DNA from: Nocardioides sp. InS609-2
Lineage (GTDB): Bacteria; Actinomycetota; Actinomycetes; Propionibacteriales; Nocardioidaceae
Assembly (NCBI RefSeq): GCF_023208195.1
Contig: NZ_CP060034.1
Location: 3,782,001-3,846,000 of the forward strand
Length of the DNA stretch: 64,000 bases
Direction of reading: 5' to 3'
A program made the position numbers and the translations under genes. Within the stretch, counting starts at the first letter, position 1. Every line of letters starts with the position of its first letter. The notes under the pieces are model-generated. The model saw nothing but the letters and a program-made list of their open reading frames with translations, had not been told where the DNA came from and did no database searches. Shown in pieces: positions 51,037 to 59,141 of this stretch.

Positions 51037-52527
51037 TCAGTGGATCTCGATCGGCTCCTCCGGCGCGACCGCGGGCAAGGCCCGTGAGGCGACGCACGCC
51101 ACCAGCATCAGCACCGCGACCAGGCCGAGCGTCACCTGGAAGGCCGGCGCGAAGATCTCGTCGGGCAGTCGCGACGTCGAGCGCTCGGCGATCTCGAAGA
51201 AGACCGAGCCGAGCACTGCGACACCGATCGCGTTGGCGAGCTGGCCGGTGGTGTTGAAGAGACCAGACGCAGACCCGGCGTGCTCGACGGGGACGTCGGC
51301 CACGGTGAACATGCCGATCGGTGCGACCATCAGGCCGAACCCGGCGCCCGCGACGACGAAGCCGGGGATGAACATCCAGAACGTCGTGTCGGGCGTGGCG
51401 AACTGCACCGTGACCACGAGTACGACGGCGCCCGCGGCCAGGACGAGCGCACCGATCTGGAGCACCTTGCGACCGATCTTCGGCGCCAGCACCACCACGC
51501 CGAAGCCGGCCATGGCGGCCGTGGTCACCGCGAACGGGATGCCGGTCAGGCCAGCCTTCAGCACCGACCAGCCGAGCCCTGCCTGCAGGTAGATCGTCTG
51601 GGCCAGGAAGTAGGCGCCCATCGAGACGAACAGCAGCATCAGCACCGACGAGCCACCCGCGAACGAACGCTCCTTGTAGAGGCTCAGCGCGACCAGCGGC
51701 TCGCGACCGGAAGCCTCGGCGCGGCGCTGGCTGACGACGAACCGGGTGAGCAGCAGGCCACCGACGACGACCAGCGCGAACACCCAGGCCGGCCAGCCCT
51801 GCTCGCGGCCCATGGTCAGCGGGTAGAGCACGGCGAGCAGTCCGCCGGCCAGCGTGAGGACGCCCAGCGGGTCGAGGTTGGGCCGGGCCGACGAGCGCGA
51901 CTCGGGGATGAACCGCAGCGCGGCGTACAACGCGAGGAAGCCGACCGGGACGTTGACCAGGAAGATCGCGCGCCAGCCGCTGCCGGCGATGTCTGCCTCG
52001 GTGAGCACCGCGCCCAGCACCGGCCCGGCGACCGTCGCGATGCCGGCCAGGCCGGTGAAGGCACCCATCGCCTTCGCGCGCTCCTCGGGTGCGTACATCA
52101 CCTGGATGTTGGACATCACCTGCGGGATCATCGCGGCCGCGCCGAGGCCCTGCAGCGCGCGGAAGGCGACCAGCGTCTCGGGGTTGGGCGCCAGGCCGCA
52201 GGCAGCCGACATCGCGATGAAGGCGACCAGGCCGCCCACGAAGAGCCGCTTGCGGCCGAACGCGTCGCCGAGCCGCGAGCCGGTGATCAGCGCCACCGCG
52301 AAGGCGAGCGGGTAGGCCGCCACCATCCACTGCAGCTGCGAGCCCGTGGCCCCGAGGTCGGCCTCGATGCTTGGCAGCGAGACGTTCACGATCGTGGTGT
52401 CGATCAGCTCCATCGTGGAGGCGAGCAGGAGACTGATCAGCGCAGCGGTGCGGGCGCGTCCGGCGATCGGCGCGTCCCCTTCGCCGGGGTATGCGCCGAG
52501 CTGCGGGGTGTCTACGACGGTGCTCAT
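51037..52527 (-). CDS. MFS drug-efflux transporter (DHA2/EmrB-QacA type)
   Basis: A 496-residue transporter with 14 predicted transmembrane helices. Motif A-like GSRLGDAFGRKRLFVGGLVA and motif C-like LAGIATVAGPVLGAVLTEAD are present, and the N-terminal helix 1 carries the DHA2 segment MELIDTTIVNVSLPSIEADL with Asp. It should export toxic compounds in exchange for protons. It is divergent from a WYL-domain regulator, and a perfect 19-bp palindrome lies between them, so expression is probably controlled by that regulator. Confidence 0.93.
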   Translation of the reverse strand: MSTVVDTPQLGAYPGEGDAPIAGRARTAALISLLLASTMELIDTTIVNVSLPSIEADLGATGSQLQWMVAAYPLAFAVALITGSRLGDAFGRKRLFVGGLVAFIAMSAACGLAPNPETLVAFRALQGLGAAAMIPQVMSNIQVMYAPEERAKAMGAFTGLAGIATVAGPVLGAVLTEADIAGSGWRAIFLVNVPVGFLALYAALRFIPESRSSARPNLDPLGVLTLAGGLLAVLYPLTMGREQGWPAWVFALVVVGGLLLTRFVVSQRRAEASGREPLVALSLYKERSFAGGSSVLMLLFVSMGAYFLAQTIYLQAGLGWSVLKAGLTGIPFAVTTAAMAGFGVVVLAPKIGRKVLQIGALVLAAGAVVLVVTVQFATPDTTFWMFIPGFVVAGAGFGLMVAPIGMFTVADVPVEHAGSASGLFNTTGQLANAIGVAVLGSVFFEIAERSTSRLPDEIFAPAFQVTLGLVAVLMLVACVASRALPAVAPEEPIEIH

Positions 52528-52577
52528 GTGTGCTCCTCGAGTGGTTGCTTCCTGTGGTTCCCACGCTAGGGATCCAT

Positions 52578-52596
52578 CCGGTCAGTTTCTGACCGG
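52578..52596. promoter_or_regulatory. Perfect palindrome between the MFS and WYL genes
   Basis: CCGGTCAG (52578-52585), spacer TTT, CTGACCGG (52589-52596): a perfect 8-base inverted repeat in the 90-base divergent promoter region. It is flanked by two direct copies of GGATCCAT (52570-52577 and 52612-52619). It is the obvious candidate operator for the WYL regulator. Confidence 0.7.
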
Positions 52597-52617
52597 TATT
52601 CGTGGCAATCTGGATCC

Positions 52618-53595
52618 ATGGCCAACACCAGCTCCCGCACCCTGCGCCTGTTGTCGCTGCTGCAGACCCACCGTTTCTGGGCCGGCACCGAGCTCGCCGG
52701 GCGCCTCGAGGTCTCCGAGCGCACCCTTCGGCGCGACATCGAGCGGCTGCGCGACCTCGGCTACCCCGTGCACTCCAACCGGGGCGTCGAGGGCGGCTAC
52801 CAGCTCGGCCCCGGTGGCTCCATGCCGCCGCTGGTCGTCGACGAGGACGAGGCGATCGCCATGGTCGTCGCCCTCGGCGGTACGGCGAGTGGCCTGAGTG
52901 GCTCGTTGTCCGAGGCGTCGCTCTCGGCACTGGCGAAGGTGGTGCAGGTGCTGCCGACCCGCCTCCGGCGTCGGGCCGAGGCGCTGCGTGCCGCGACCGT
53001 CGACTCACCGTTCTCGCAGGCACCCGAGGTCGAGGCCAGCGTGCTTTCAGCGGTCGCTCAGGCAGTTCGGGACCAGGAGCGTCTCCGGTTCGGCTACACC
53101 GCCAAGGGCGGCAGTGCACCCGGCGAGGACCTGCGCCGGCACGTGGAGCCGCACCGGCTCGTGACGGTCGGCCGCAAGTGGTACCTGCTCGGCTACGACC
53201 TCGATCGTCAGGACTGGCGGTCTTTCCGGATGGACCGGCTTCGCGACCCCGAGGGCACCCGAGCCATCTTCCGGCCCCGAGACATCCCCGGGGGCGACGC
53301 CGCGGCGTACGTCAGGAAGGGGCTCTCGCGGGGCGAGACCTTGCGCCTGGTCGTGACCGTCGAGGCGCCGGAGTCGCACGTCAGCGCGCGGATCGGCCCG
53401 TGGGCCACGATCGTGGCGTCCGACGAGACGTCCTGCCGGCTGGAGATCGAGGCCAACGACGTCCGGTGGGCGGCCTTCGGGGTGGTCATGCTCGAGGCTC
53501 CGGTGACGATCGACTCCGCGCCGCCGGAGATGATCGAGACGCTCATCGCGTGGTCAGCCAGGCTCGCCTCGGCAGCCGCGTCGGCCCCCGCCTGA
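52618..53595 (+). CDS. YafY-type regulator with HTH_11 and WYL domains
   Basis: The 325-residue regulator has an N-terminal HTH_11 winged helix (residues about 5-60, LRLLSLLQTHRFWAGTELAG, EVSERTLRRDIERLRDLGYP), a central WYL domain (about 140-215, LRFGYTAKGG...LVTVGRKWYLLGYDLDRQDW), and a C-terminal WCX-like part. WYL proteins sense nucleic-acid-derived or other ligands and often control efflux or defence genes. Here the partner is the divergent MFS pump; no defence genes lie nearby. The start overlaps one of the GGATCCAT repeats. Confidence 0.92.
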   Translation: MANTSSRTLRLLSLLQTHRFWAGTELAGRLEVSERTLRRDIERLRDLGYPVHSNRGVEGGYQLGPGGSMPPLVVDEDEAIAMVVALGGTASGLSGSLSEASLSALAKVVQVLPTRLRRRAEALRAATVDSPFSQAPEVEASVLSAVAQAVRDQERLRFGYTAKGGSAPGEDLRRHVEPHRLVTVGRKWYLLGYDLDRQDWRSFRMDRLRDPEGTRAIFRPRDIPGGDAAAYVRKGLSRGETLRLVVTVEAPESHVSARIGPWATIVASDETSCRLEIEANDVRWAAFGVVMLEAPVTIDSAPPEMIETLIAWSARLASAAASAPA

Positions 53596-53739
53596 CGTCC
53601 GAGCTGCTGGCCGGGCATCTGGACACGTCCAAGGCGCCCTCGGTCTCGTGATCCGATCGTCCTCGAGTGGTCGCTGGACTCGCTGACGATCGGTCCATCA
53701 GTCTGCGCGCGCCCGGGCCTTGGCTGGGCACTGTCCCGT

Positions 53740-54103
53740 GCCCAGCCCCTCGGCATGTCCTCCCCGGTCGGTTGGTACTCCACGAGCAGCACGCGGCCGT
53801 CCAGGGCCTGGTGTCCACCAGCTCGAGGTCGCGGCGGACGCCAGGTCGGCGAAGGCTGGCTCGCGCCCGGCCGGCCCGGCGATGAGGGGGAAGGTCATCA
53901 GCCGCAACCGGTCGACAAGGCCAGCGCTGACGAGCTACCTGGCCGAGGAGAGGCTGCCCATCGTGCGCAACGGCACGTCGCCGTCGGCCTTCATCCCATT
54001 GCTCGAGCTCCGGGCCGAAGTAGCCGAACTAACCCGGCAATCCGTCCGAACCGGCCCAGCCGTCGACCGAGAGGAAGATGTCGACCGTCAGGTTGCTTCC
54101 CAT
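53740..54103 (-). pseudogene. Decayed dihydrofolate-reductase-family (RibD-C-like) gene
   Basis: The 533-base stretch between the WYL and hydrolase genes holds remnants of one gene on the minus strand. From ATG 54103 it reads MGSNLTVDIFLSVDGWAGSD then GLPG and a TAG stop (54031-54029), followed in frame by FGYFGPELEQW. After an apparent internal deletion and frame change come GDVPLRTMGSLSSAR, a second TAG, LVSAGLVDRLRLMTFPLIAG, PAGREPAFADLASA, a frameshift to DLELVDTR, and another to LDGRVLLVEYQPTGEDMPR. The order matches the start and end of a DHFR-family reductase. It is clearly non-functional. Confidence 0.8.
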
Positions 54104-54128
54104 GACCCGCTGCCTTCGCGTTCCGGCG

Positions 54129-54968
54129 TCAGCCAGCCAGGTGGCGGGCAACCACCGGCGCGACGACCTTGGCCTTGATCATGTGTGTCTGTCCGGGCAG
54201 CACCTCGAGCCGGCCGTCGGGCACTGCGGCGGCGACGGCGGCCTGCGAGTTGAGCATGTATTCGGCTGACCTGCCGCCCGCGATAACCAGCGTCGGGGTG
54301 GTGCTGGCGGCGTACAGGCCGTCGGGCAGCGGCGTGCCCTGCTGGTGCCGCAGCACGATGGCGTAGTCGTGCGGCAGCGTGTGCGCGACGCCGGTCAGCT
54401 TCTTCCAGACCGGGAGCACGCTCATCACGGCCAGCATCGGCCGCGGTACGCCGACGAGCCGCATGAACAGCTTCACGGCCTCGCCACGCCGGTCGGCGTC
54501 GACGAGGGCCCGCGTGCGCTCGCCCAGGTCGGCGTCGCACGGCGCGTGCGTGTCGTCGACGATGAACGGCGCCTCGTAGGCGACCAGCCGCTCGATCGGC
54601 AGACCAGCTGCCGCGGCAGCCAGCGCGAGGGCAGCACCGGAGGACGCGCTGAAGACGTGCGCGGAGCCGCCGGCGGCGTCGATGACGGCGGCAAGGTCCT
54701 CGATCTCCCGCTCCGGTATGTACGTCGACGCGCCGGGGTCGCTCTCGCCGCGACCGCGTCGGTCGTAGGTGTGCACCGTGAACTGTCCGGACAGCTCCGT
54801 GGTCAGGCCGCGGGCCGGGCCCATCGAGCGCTGGCAGAGCGCCCCGTCGACGAGCACGAGCGCCGGGCCGGTGCCGGTGACGTCGTAGGCGATGCGGGTG
54901 CCGTCGGCGGAGACGGCGTACCGGGTCTCGTTGGTGCTCACGGTCGCGTCCTTCGTGGTGGTGGACAT
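54129..54968 (-). CDS. Alpha/beta hydrolase
   Basis: A 279-residue hydrolase from ATG 54968, with Shine-Dalgarno CAGGAG. It has an oxyanion region PALVLVDGALCQRSMGP (a VDGAL variant of the usual HG), the Asp-containing VHTYDRRGRGESD strand, the nucleophile elbow FSASSGAALALA, and the catalytic His near the end (LPGQTHMIKAK). It probably acts on esters, epoxides or lactones in the cytoplasm. It lies between the decayed DHFR-family gene and an ECF sigma gene on the same strand; the sigma gene ends 73 bases upstream of it. Confidence 0.85.
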   Translation of the reverse strand: MSTTTKDATVSTNETRYAVSADGTRIAYDVTGTGPALVLVDGALCQRSMGPARGLTTELSGQFTVHTYDRRGRGESDPGASTYIPEREIEDLAAVIDAAGGSAHVFSASSGAALALAAAAAGLPIERLVAYEAPFIVDDTHAPCDADLGERTRALVDADRRGEAVKLFMRLVGVPRPMLAVMSVLPVWKKLTGVAHTLPHDYAIVLRHQQGTPLPDGLYAASTTPTLVIAGGRSAEYMLNSQAAVAAAVPDGRLEVLPGQTHMIKAKVVAPVVARHLAG

Positions 54969-55041
54969 GTCTGCTCCTGGGTCGATGGTGAGTGAGGTTC
55001 GTGAGTTCGTCGAACGGCACACCCGGTCTTCGACATCAGGA

Positions 55042-56331
55042 TCAGGAATTCTCCTCGGCGCGCCGGGTCAGCAGCTCGCGCTCGCGGGCATTGCCGGTCA
55101 GGACGGCCGCCTCGCTGAAGGCTGCCGAGGCATCTGCCCGACGACCGGCGCGCTCGAGCAGGTCGCCGCGGACGCTCGGCAGCAGGTGGGAGCCGGCCAG
55201 CACCGTGGACCCGCCACTGGCGGTCAGGGCATCGAGCACGGCCAGCCCGGCGTCGGGGCCGAAAGCGCGTCCGTGGGCGACGGCCCGGTTGACCTCGATG
55301 ACGGGGCCGGGCGCGGCGGCGGCGAGGGCGTCGTACCAGCCGGCGATCTGGCGCCAGTCGGTGTCCGCGGCGGAGCGTGCGCGTGCGTGGCAGGCGGCGA
55401 TGTGGGCCTGCACGGTGAAGGCGCCGACCGGGCGGCCGCCGCCCTGGCTGACCGTGGTGGAGCGTTCGAGCGCGGCCAGGCCGCGTCGGATGAGCAGGTG
55501 GTCCCAGCGGGCGCGGTCCTGGTCGTCGAGGAGCACGGGGGTGCCGTCACTGGCGGTGCGGGCGTGAGTGCGCGAGCCCTGGAGCTCGAGCAGCGCCTGC
55601 AGCCCGTGCGTGTCGGGCTCCGTCGGCTCGAGCACGGCCAGCATCCGGGCCAGCCGGATGCCCTCGTGGCACAGGTCGGGCCGCAGCCACTCTTCGCCGG
55701 CGGTCGCGGTGTAGCCCTCGTTGAAGATCAGGTAGACCACCGCCATCACGTCGTCGAGGCGCTGGGTGCGCTCGGCACCGGTCGGCAGGTCGAACGACAC
55801 CCCTGAGGTGGCCAGCGTCTTCTTGGCGCGCGAGATGCGCTGGCCGACGGCGGTCTCCTGGGCCAGGAAGGCGCGCGCGACCTCGGCCGTGCTGAGCCCG
55901 CCGACGAGTCGCAGGGTCAGCGCCGCCCGGCTGTCGGCGGAGAGGACGGGGTGGCAGGTCAGGAAGACCAGCCGGAGCACGTCGTCCTCGATGTGGTCGA
56001 TGGCTGCGTCGAGATCGGGCATCGTCGCCTCCTCGAGTTCATGGCCCAGCTGGGCGGTCTTGTCACGCAGGGTCGCGTTGCGGCGGAACTGGTCGACCCC
56101 GCGGCGCTTGGCGACCGACATCAGCCAGCCGCCGGGGTTGGCCGGGACGCCGTCGGCAGGCCACTGCTCGAGGGCCGCCACCAGGGCGTCCTGCGCGAGG
56201 TCCTCGGCCAGCGACACGTCGCGGGTCATCCGCACGAGCGCCGCGACGAGACGGGTCGACTCGCGCCGCCACACGGCGGTGACGGCGCGAGTCGCCTGCC
56301 CGTCGGGGGAGCCGGAGGGAGCGTCAGTCAC
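55042..56331 (-). CDS. ECF42-type RNA polymerase sigma factor with DUF6596 extension
   Basis: The 429-residue protein has ECF sigma regions 2 and 4 in the first about 190 residues (LVAALVRMTRDVSLAEDLAQ, DALVAALEQWPADGVPANPG, GWLMSVAKRRGVDQFRRN, and LTLRLVGGLSTAEVARAFLA) and a long C-terminal TPR-like extension (VYLIFNEGYTATAGEEWLRP, ALTASGGSTVLAGSHLLPSV). This layout is ECF42, which characteristically pairs with a YciI/DGPF protein rather than an anti-sigma factor; such a gene is directly upstream with an eight-base overlap. The C-terminal extension is thought to regulate activity. Confidence 0.9.
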   Translation of the reverse strand: MTDAPSGSPDGQATRAVTAVWRRESTRLVAALVRMTRDVSLAEDLAQDALVAALEQWPADGVPANPGGWLMSVAKRRGVDQFRRNATLRDKTAQLGHELEEATMPDLDAAIDHIEDDVLRLVFLTCHPVLSADSRAALTLRLVGGLSTAEVARAFLAQETAVGQRISRAKKTLATSGVSFDLPTGAERTQRLDDVMAVVYLIFNEGYTATAGEEWLRPDLCHEGIRLARMLAVLEPTEPDTHGLQALLELQGSRTHARTASDGTPVLLDDQDRARWDHLLIRRGLAALERSTTVSQGGGRPVGAFTVQAHIAACHARARSAADTDWRQIAGWYDALAAAAPGPVIEVNRAVAHGRAFGPDAGLAVLDALTASGGSTVLAGSHLLPSVRGDLLERAGRRADASAAFSEAAVLTGNARERELLTRRAEENS

Positions 56332-56701
56332 GCGGGGGCGGACCGTCGCTCGGGCTCGCGATGCGGCGGACGTGGACAGATCCCTCCCACTCCGGCCAGT
56401 GCTGCTGGTGCACGGTCGCCATCAGGCGGCCCTGCTCGCGCGCCTCGTCGTCGTCGCGGACCTCGATCACGGCGTAGCCGCCGACGACCTCCTTGGCCTC
56501 GGCGAACGGGCCGTCGGTGGTCGTGACCTGGCCGCCGCGCACGACGAACTCGGTGCTGGCGCCGGTCGACCAGAGACCCCCGACGTCGACGAGTACGCCG
56601 CTGGCGAAGCCCTCGGTCATCAGCTCGTTCATGGCGGAGACGAGGGCGGGCGTCGGGGCTCCGACGTCCTCACGCATGTTGACGAAGACCATGTAGCGCA
56701 T
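56324..56701 (-). CDS. YciI family (DGPF-domain) protein
   Basis: A 125-residue protein from ATG 56701 with Shine-Dalgarno GGGAGGT. The DGPF signature is TTDGPFAEAKEVVGGYAVIE, and the N-terminus MRYMVFVNMREDVGAPTPAL matches the family. YciI proteins have a ferredoxin-like fold with a His/Asp active-site pair; catalytic role is mostly unknown. It is the standard genomic partner of ECF42 sigma factors, as seen here, and probably participates in the signalling circuit. Confidence 0.9.
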   Translation of the reverse strand: MRYMVFVNMREDVGAPTPALVSAMNELMTEGFASGVLVDVGGLWSTGASTEFVVRGGQVTTTDGPFAEAKEVVGGYAVIEVRDDDEAREQGRLMATVHQQHWPEWEGSVHVRRIASPSDGPPPRD

Positions 56702-56786
56702 CGCGGCTACCTCCCTGTGGTGGTGGGTGTTGTCGGGGGTACGTCGAACGGTGCGGCCGAACTTCGACATCGACCAGGGACGAAGT

Positions 56787-57701
56787 TCAGCTGGCTTTCT
56801 TGCGCGCCGGTGCCTTCTTGGCCGTCTTCTTGCCCGCCGTCTTCTTCGCGGCCGTCTTCTTTGCCGGTGCCTTCTTGGCGAGCGTCTTCTTCGCGGGCTT
56901 CTCGTCCTCGTCGTCACTCTCGCCGCGCGCGGTCTTGGCCGCGGCGACCGACTTCTGCAGGGCCGCGAGCAGGTCGACGACCTCGCCCGACGACTTGGTG
57001 GACGTCGCGGTCTTCTTGACCTCGCCGCCCTCGATCTTGGCGGTCACCAGCGCCTCGACGGCGCCGGCGTAGTCGTCCTCGAACTCGGACGAGTCGAAGT
57101 CGCCGGCCAGGGTGTCGACGAGCATGTGCGCCATCTTGACCTCGGCGTCCTTGACCTCGCCGACGTCGACCGAGAAGTCGGGCTTGCGGACCTCGTCGGG
57201 CCACATCATCGTCTGCAGCACGATCACGTCGTCGCGCACGCGCAGCACGGCGATCGAGGTGCGCTGACGCAGCGCGACGGTGACGACGGCCATCCGGTCG
57301 GCGTCGATGAGCGCCTGGCGCAGCAGGGCGTAGGGCTTGGCTCCGGTGGTCTCGGGCTCGAGGTAGTAGCTCTTCTCGAACAGCATCGGGTCTATCTGCT
57401 TGGACGGCACGAACTTCTCGACCGCGATCTCGCGCGACGACGCCGACGGCAGCTCGGCGAGGTCGTCGTCGCTGAGGATGACCATCTCGCCGTCCTCAGT
57501 CTCGTAGCCCTTGGCAATGTCGGCGTAGGCGACCTCCTCGCCGTCGATCGCGCAGACGCGCTGGTACTTGATGCGGCCGCCGTCCTTGGCATGGACCTGC
57601 CGGAACGAAACGTCATGGGACTCGGTGGCGGCGTACAGCTTCACCGGCACCGACACCAGGCCGAAGGAAACACTGCCCTTCCAGATCGCGCGCATGCTCA
57701 T
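56787..57701 (-). CDS. ku: Ku protein for non-homologous end joining
   Basis: The 304-residue bacterial Ku starts at ATG 57701 (MSMRAIWKGSVSFGLVSVPV). The core (about 1-250) is the Ku beta-barrel that encircles DNA ends (VAYADIAKGYETEDGEMVIL, DDDLAELPSASSREIAVEKF). The C-terminus is an Ala/Lys/Pro-rich tail of about 40 residues (KKAPAKKTAAKKTAGKK), a known DNA-binding extension in actinobacterial Ku that aids threading and recruits LigD. The split LigD genes at 58.2-60.0 kb, divergent from it, complete the end-joining locus. Confidence 0.95.
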   Translation of the reverse strand: MSMRAIWKGSVSFGLVSVPVKLYAATESHDVSFRQVHAKDGGRIKYQRVCAIDGEEVAYADIAKGYETEDGEMVILSDDDLAELPSASSREIAVEKFVPSKQIDPMLFEKSYYLEPETTGAKPYALLRQALIDADRMAVVTVALRQRTSIAVLRVRDDVIVLQTMMWPDEVRKPDFSVDVGEVKDAEVKMAHMLVDTLAGDFDSSEFEDDYAGAVEALVTAKIEGGEVKKTATSTKSSGEVVDLLAALQKSVAAAKTARGESDDEDEKPAKKTLAKKAPAKKTAAKKTAGKKTAKKAPARKKAS

Positions 57702-57759
57702 ACCTCCCAGTCGATCGTGTCGGGCCAGTATCGCCGCAACACCGCGACCACCGCATCCA

Positions 57760-58131
57760 TCAGTAGCGCTCGACCACGTCGGACCGGGCCGGTTGTTCGT
57801 AGGGCTCGGGCCAGAAGTCGTCGACCGCGGCGACCAGCCCGTCGTCGTCGAAGGTGAAGAAACTGATGCCGGTCATCGTCTCGGTGCCGACCGTGAAGTC
57901 GAGCCAGCTCGCGCCACCGCGCTCGTCGGCCACGACCCGGCGCACCGACAGGTGCCAGTCGCCGGGGTAGTCCACGTTGAACTTCACGTAGTCGTCACGC
58001 CCGATCACCCGTTCGCGGGTCTGCGACATGTCGTAGACGGCGTCGGGGGAGAGGACGGCCGCGAAGCCCACCCAGTCACGCTCCTCGGCGCACTGCCAGT
58101 AGCGCCGGATGGTCTGCTCGTGCTCGCTCAT
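57760..58131 (-). CDS. SnoaL/NTF2-like protein
   Basis: A 123-residue soluble protein with the cone-shaped NTF2/SnoaL pattern: IRRYWQCAEERDWVGFAAVL, SPDAVYDMSQTRERVIGRDD, a beta-rich middle, and ISFFTFDDDGLVAAVDDFWP. Family members include polyketide cyclases, isomerases and dehydratases, but many are uncharacterised. It sits between ku and the LigD ligase gene, and shares the strand of ku; a functional link to repair is not evident. Confidence 0.83.
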   Translation of the reverse strand: MSEHEQTIRRYWQCAEERDWVGFAAVLSPDAVYDMSQTRERVIGRDDYVKFNVDYPGDWHLSVRRVVADERGGASWLDFTVGTETMTGISFFTFDDDGLVAAVDDFWPEPYEQPARSDVVERY

Positions 58132-58199
58132 GCCGGGAGCCTTGCAGACACCGCCGACATCCGCGTGGGGGTTCGCGACCCGTTGGGCATGATGACCTC

Positions 58200-59141
58200 A
58201 TGCCGCCCATGCGACCCATGCTCGCCACCAAGGGCGACCACGTGCCCGCCGGCGACGCCTGGCAGCACGAGGTCAAGTGGGACGGCGTCCGCATCCTGCT
58301 CGACACCACGGGTGCCGGCTCGCGGATGTACAGCCGCAACGGCAACGACGTCACACCCGCCTGGCCGGAGCTCAGCACGTCACCCCTCGGCGATCGTGAC
58401 CTGCTGCTCGACGGTGAGGTGATCGCCCTCAACGACCGCGGCCTGCCCGACTTCCGGGTGCTCCAGCACCGCATGCACCTGCGCAACGCGAAGGAGGTCG
58501 CCCGCCTCGTCACGACCGTCCCGGCCACCTTCATGGCCTTCGACCTGCTGCGCCTCGACGGCCGCGACCTGAGCCGCCTACCCCTCGAGCAGCGCCGCGA
58601 CCTGCTCGCCGGGCTCGACCTGGCCGAGACGAGCTGGCAGGTCCCCGCGTCGTACGACGACGGCGCGATGCTGCTCGACGTGACCCGCCAGCAGGGATTG
58701 GAAGGAGTGGTCAGCAAGCGTCGTGACTCGCGCTACGAGTTTGACACTCGCAGCCCGCACTGGCGCAAGCTGGCGCACCGCCACCGCGGCTCGTTCGTGG
58801 TCGGCGGCTGGCGCCCCCAGGTTGGCACCACCGACCGGCTGGCGGCGCTGCTGGTGGGGGAGCCGACGGCCGGCGGGCTGATGTACCGCGGCCGGGTCGG
58901 CAGCGGCATCGCCGGCCTGACCTCGCGCAAGCTCGCCGGGCTGCTGGCCCCGCTGACCCGCTCCGAAAGCCCCTTCGACGACGAGGTGCCGCGCGTCGAC
59001 GCGACCGGCACGACCTGGGTCGAGCCGGTCGTCGTGGTCGACATCGACACGCACGGGCTGGGCTACGAGCGGCTCCGGCAGCCGTCGTTCCAGGGCGTGC
59101 GCACCGACCTCGGCCCCGACGACCTCGGAGGCACCCGGTGA
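58200..59141 (+). CDS. ATP-dependent DNA ligase (LigD ligase domain)
   Basis: The 313-residue ligase starts at ATG 58200. The adenylated lysine is K26 in QHEVKWDGVRILLD (motif I), followed by motif III-like LDGEVIALNDRG and DFRVLQHRMHL, motif IV EGVVSKRRDSRYEF and motif V WRKLAHRHRGSFVVGG, with an OB fold (about 215-310). It corresponds to the ligase module of LigD, here as a separate protein. It seals the break in end joining with Ku. Its 3' end overlaps the polymerase-domain gene by four bases. Confidence 0.93.
   Translation: MPPMRPMLATKGDHVPAGDAWQHEVKWDGVRILLDTTGAGSRMYSRNGNDVTPAWPELSTSPLGDRDLLLDGEVIALNDRGLPDFRVLQHRMHLRNAKEVARLVTTVPATFMAFDLLRLDGRDLSRLPLEQRRDLLAGLDLAETSWQVPASYDDGAMLLDVTRQQGLEGVVSKRRDSRYEFDTRSPHWRKLAHRHRGSFVVGGWRPQVGTTDRLAALLVGEPTAGGLMYRGRVGSGIAGLTSRKLAGLLAPLTRSESPFDDEVPRVDATGTTWVEPVVVVDIDTHGLGYERLRQPSFQGVRTDLGPDDLGGTR

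Noticed and set aside
53208..53792. Minus-strand frame running into the WYL gene as a separate gene
   Set aside because: Only its first part (LVEYQPTGEDMPR) is protein-like, and that is the tail of the decayed DHFR-family gene; the rest is antisense to the WYL regulator.
56800..56890. Repetitive CTTCTTGGC-type DNA as a mobile repeat
   Set aside because: It encodes the Lys/Ala-rich tail of Ku, a known feature of actinobacterial Ku proteins.
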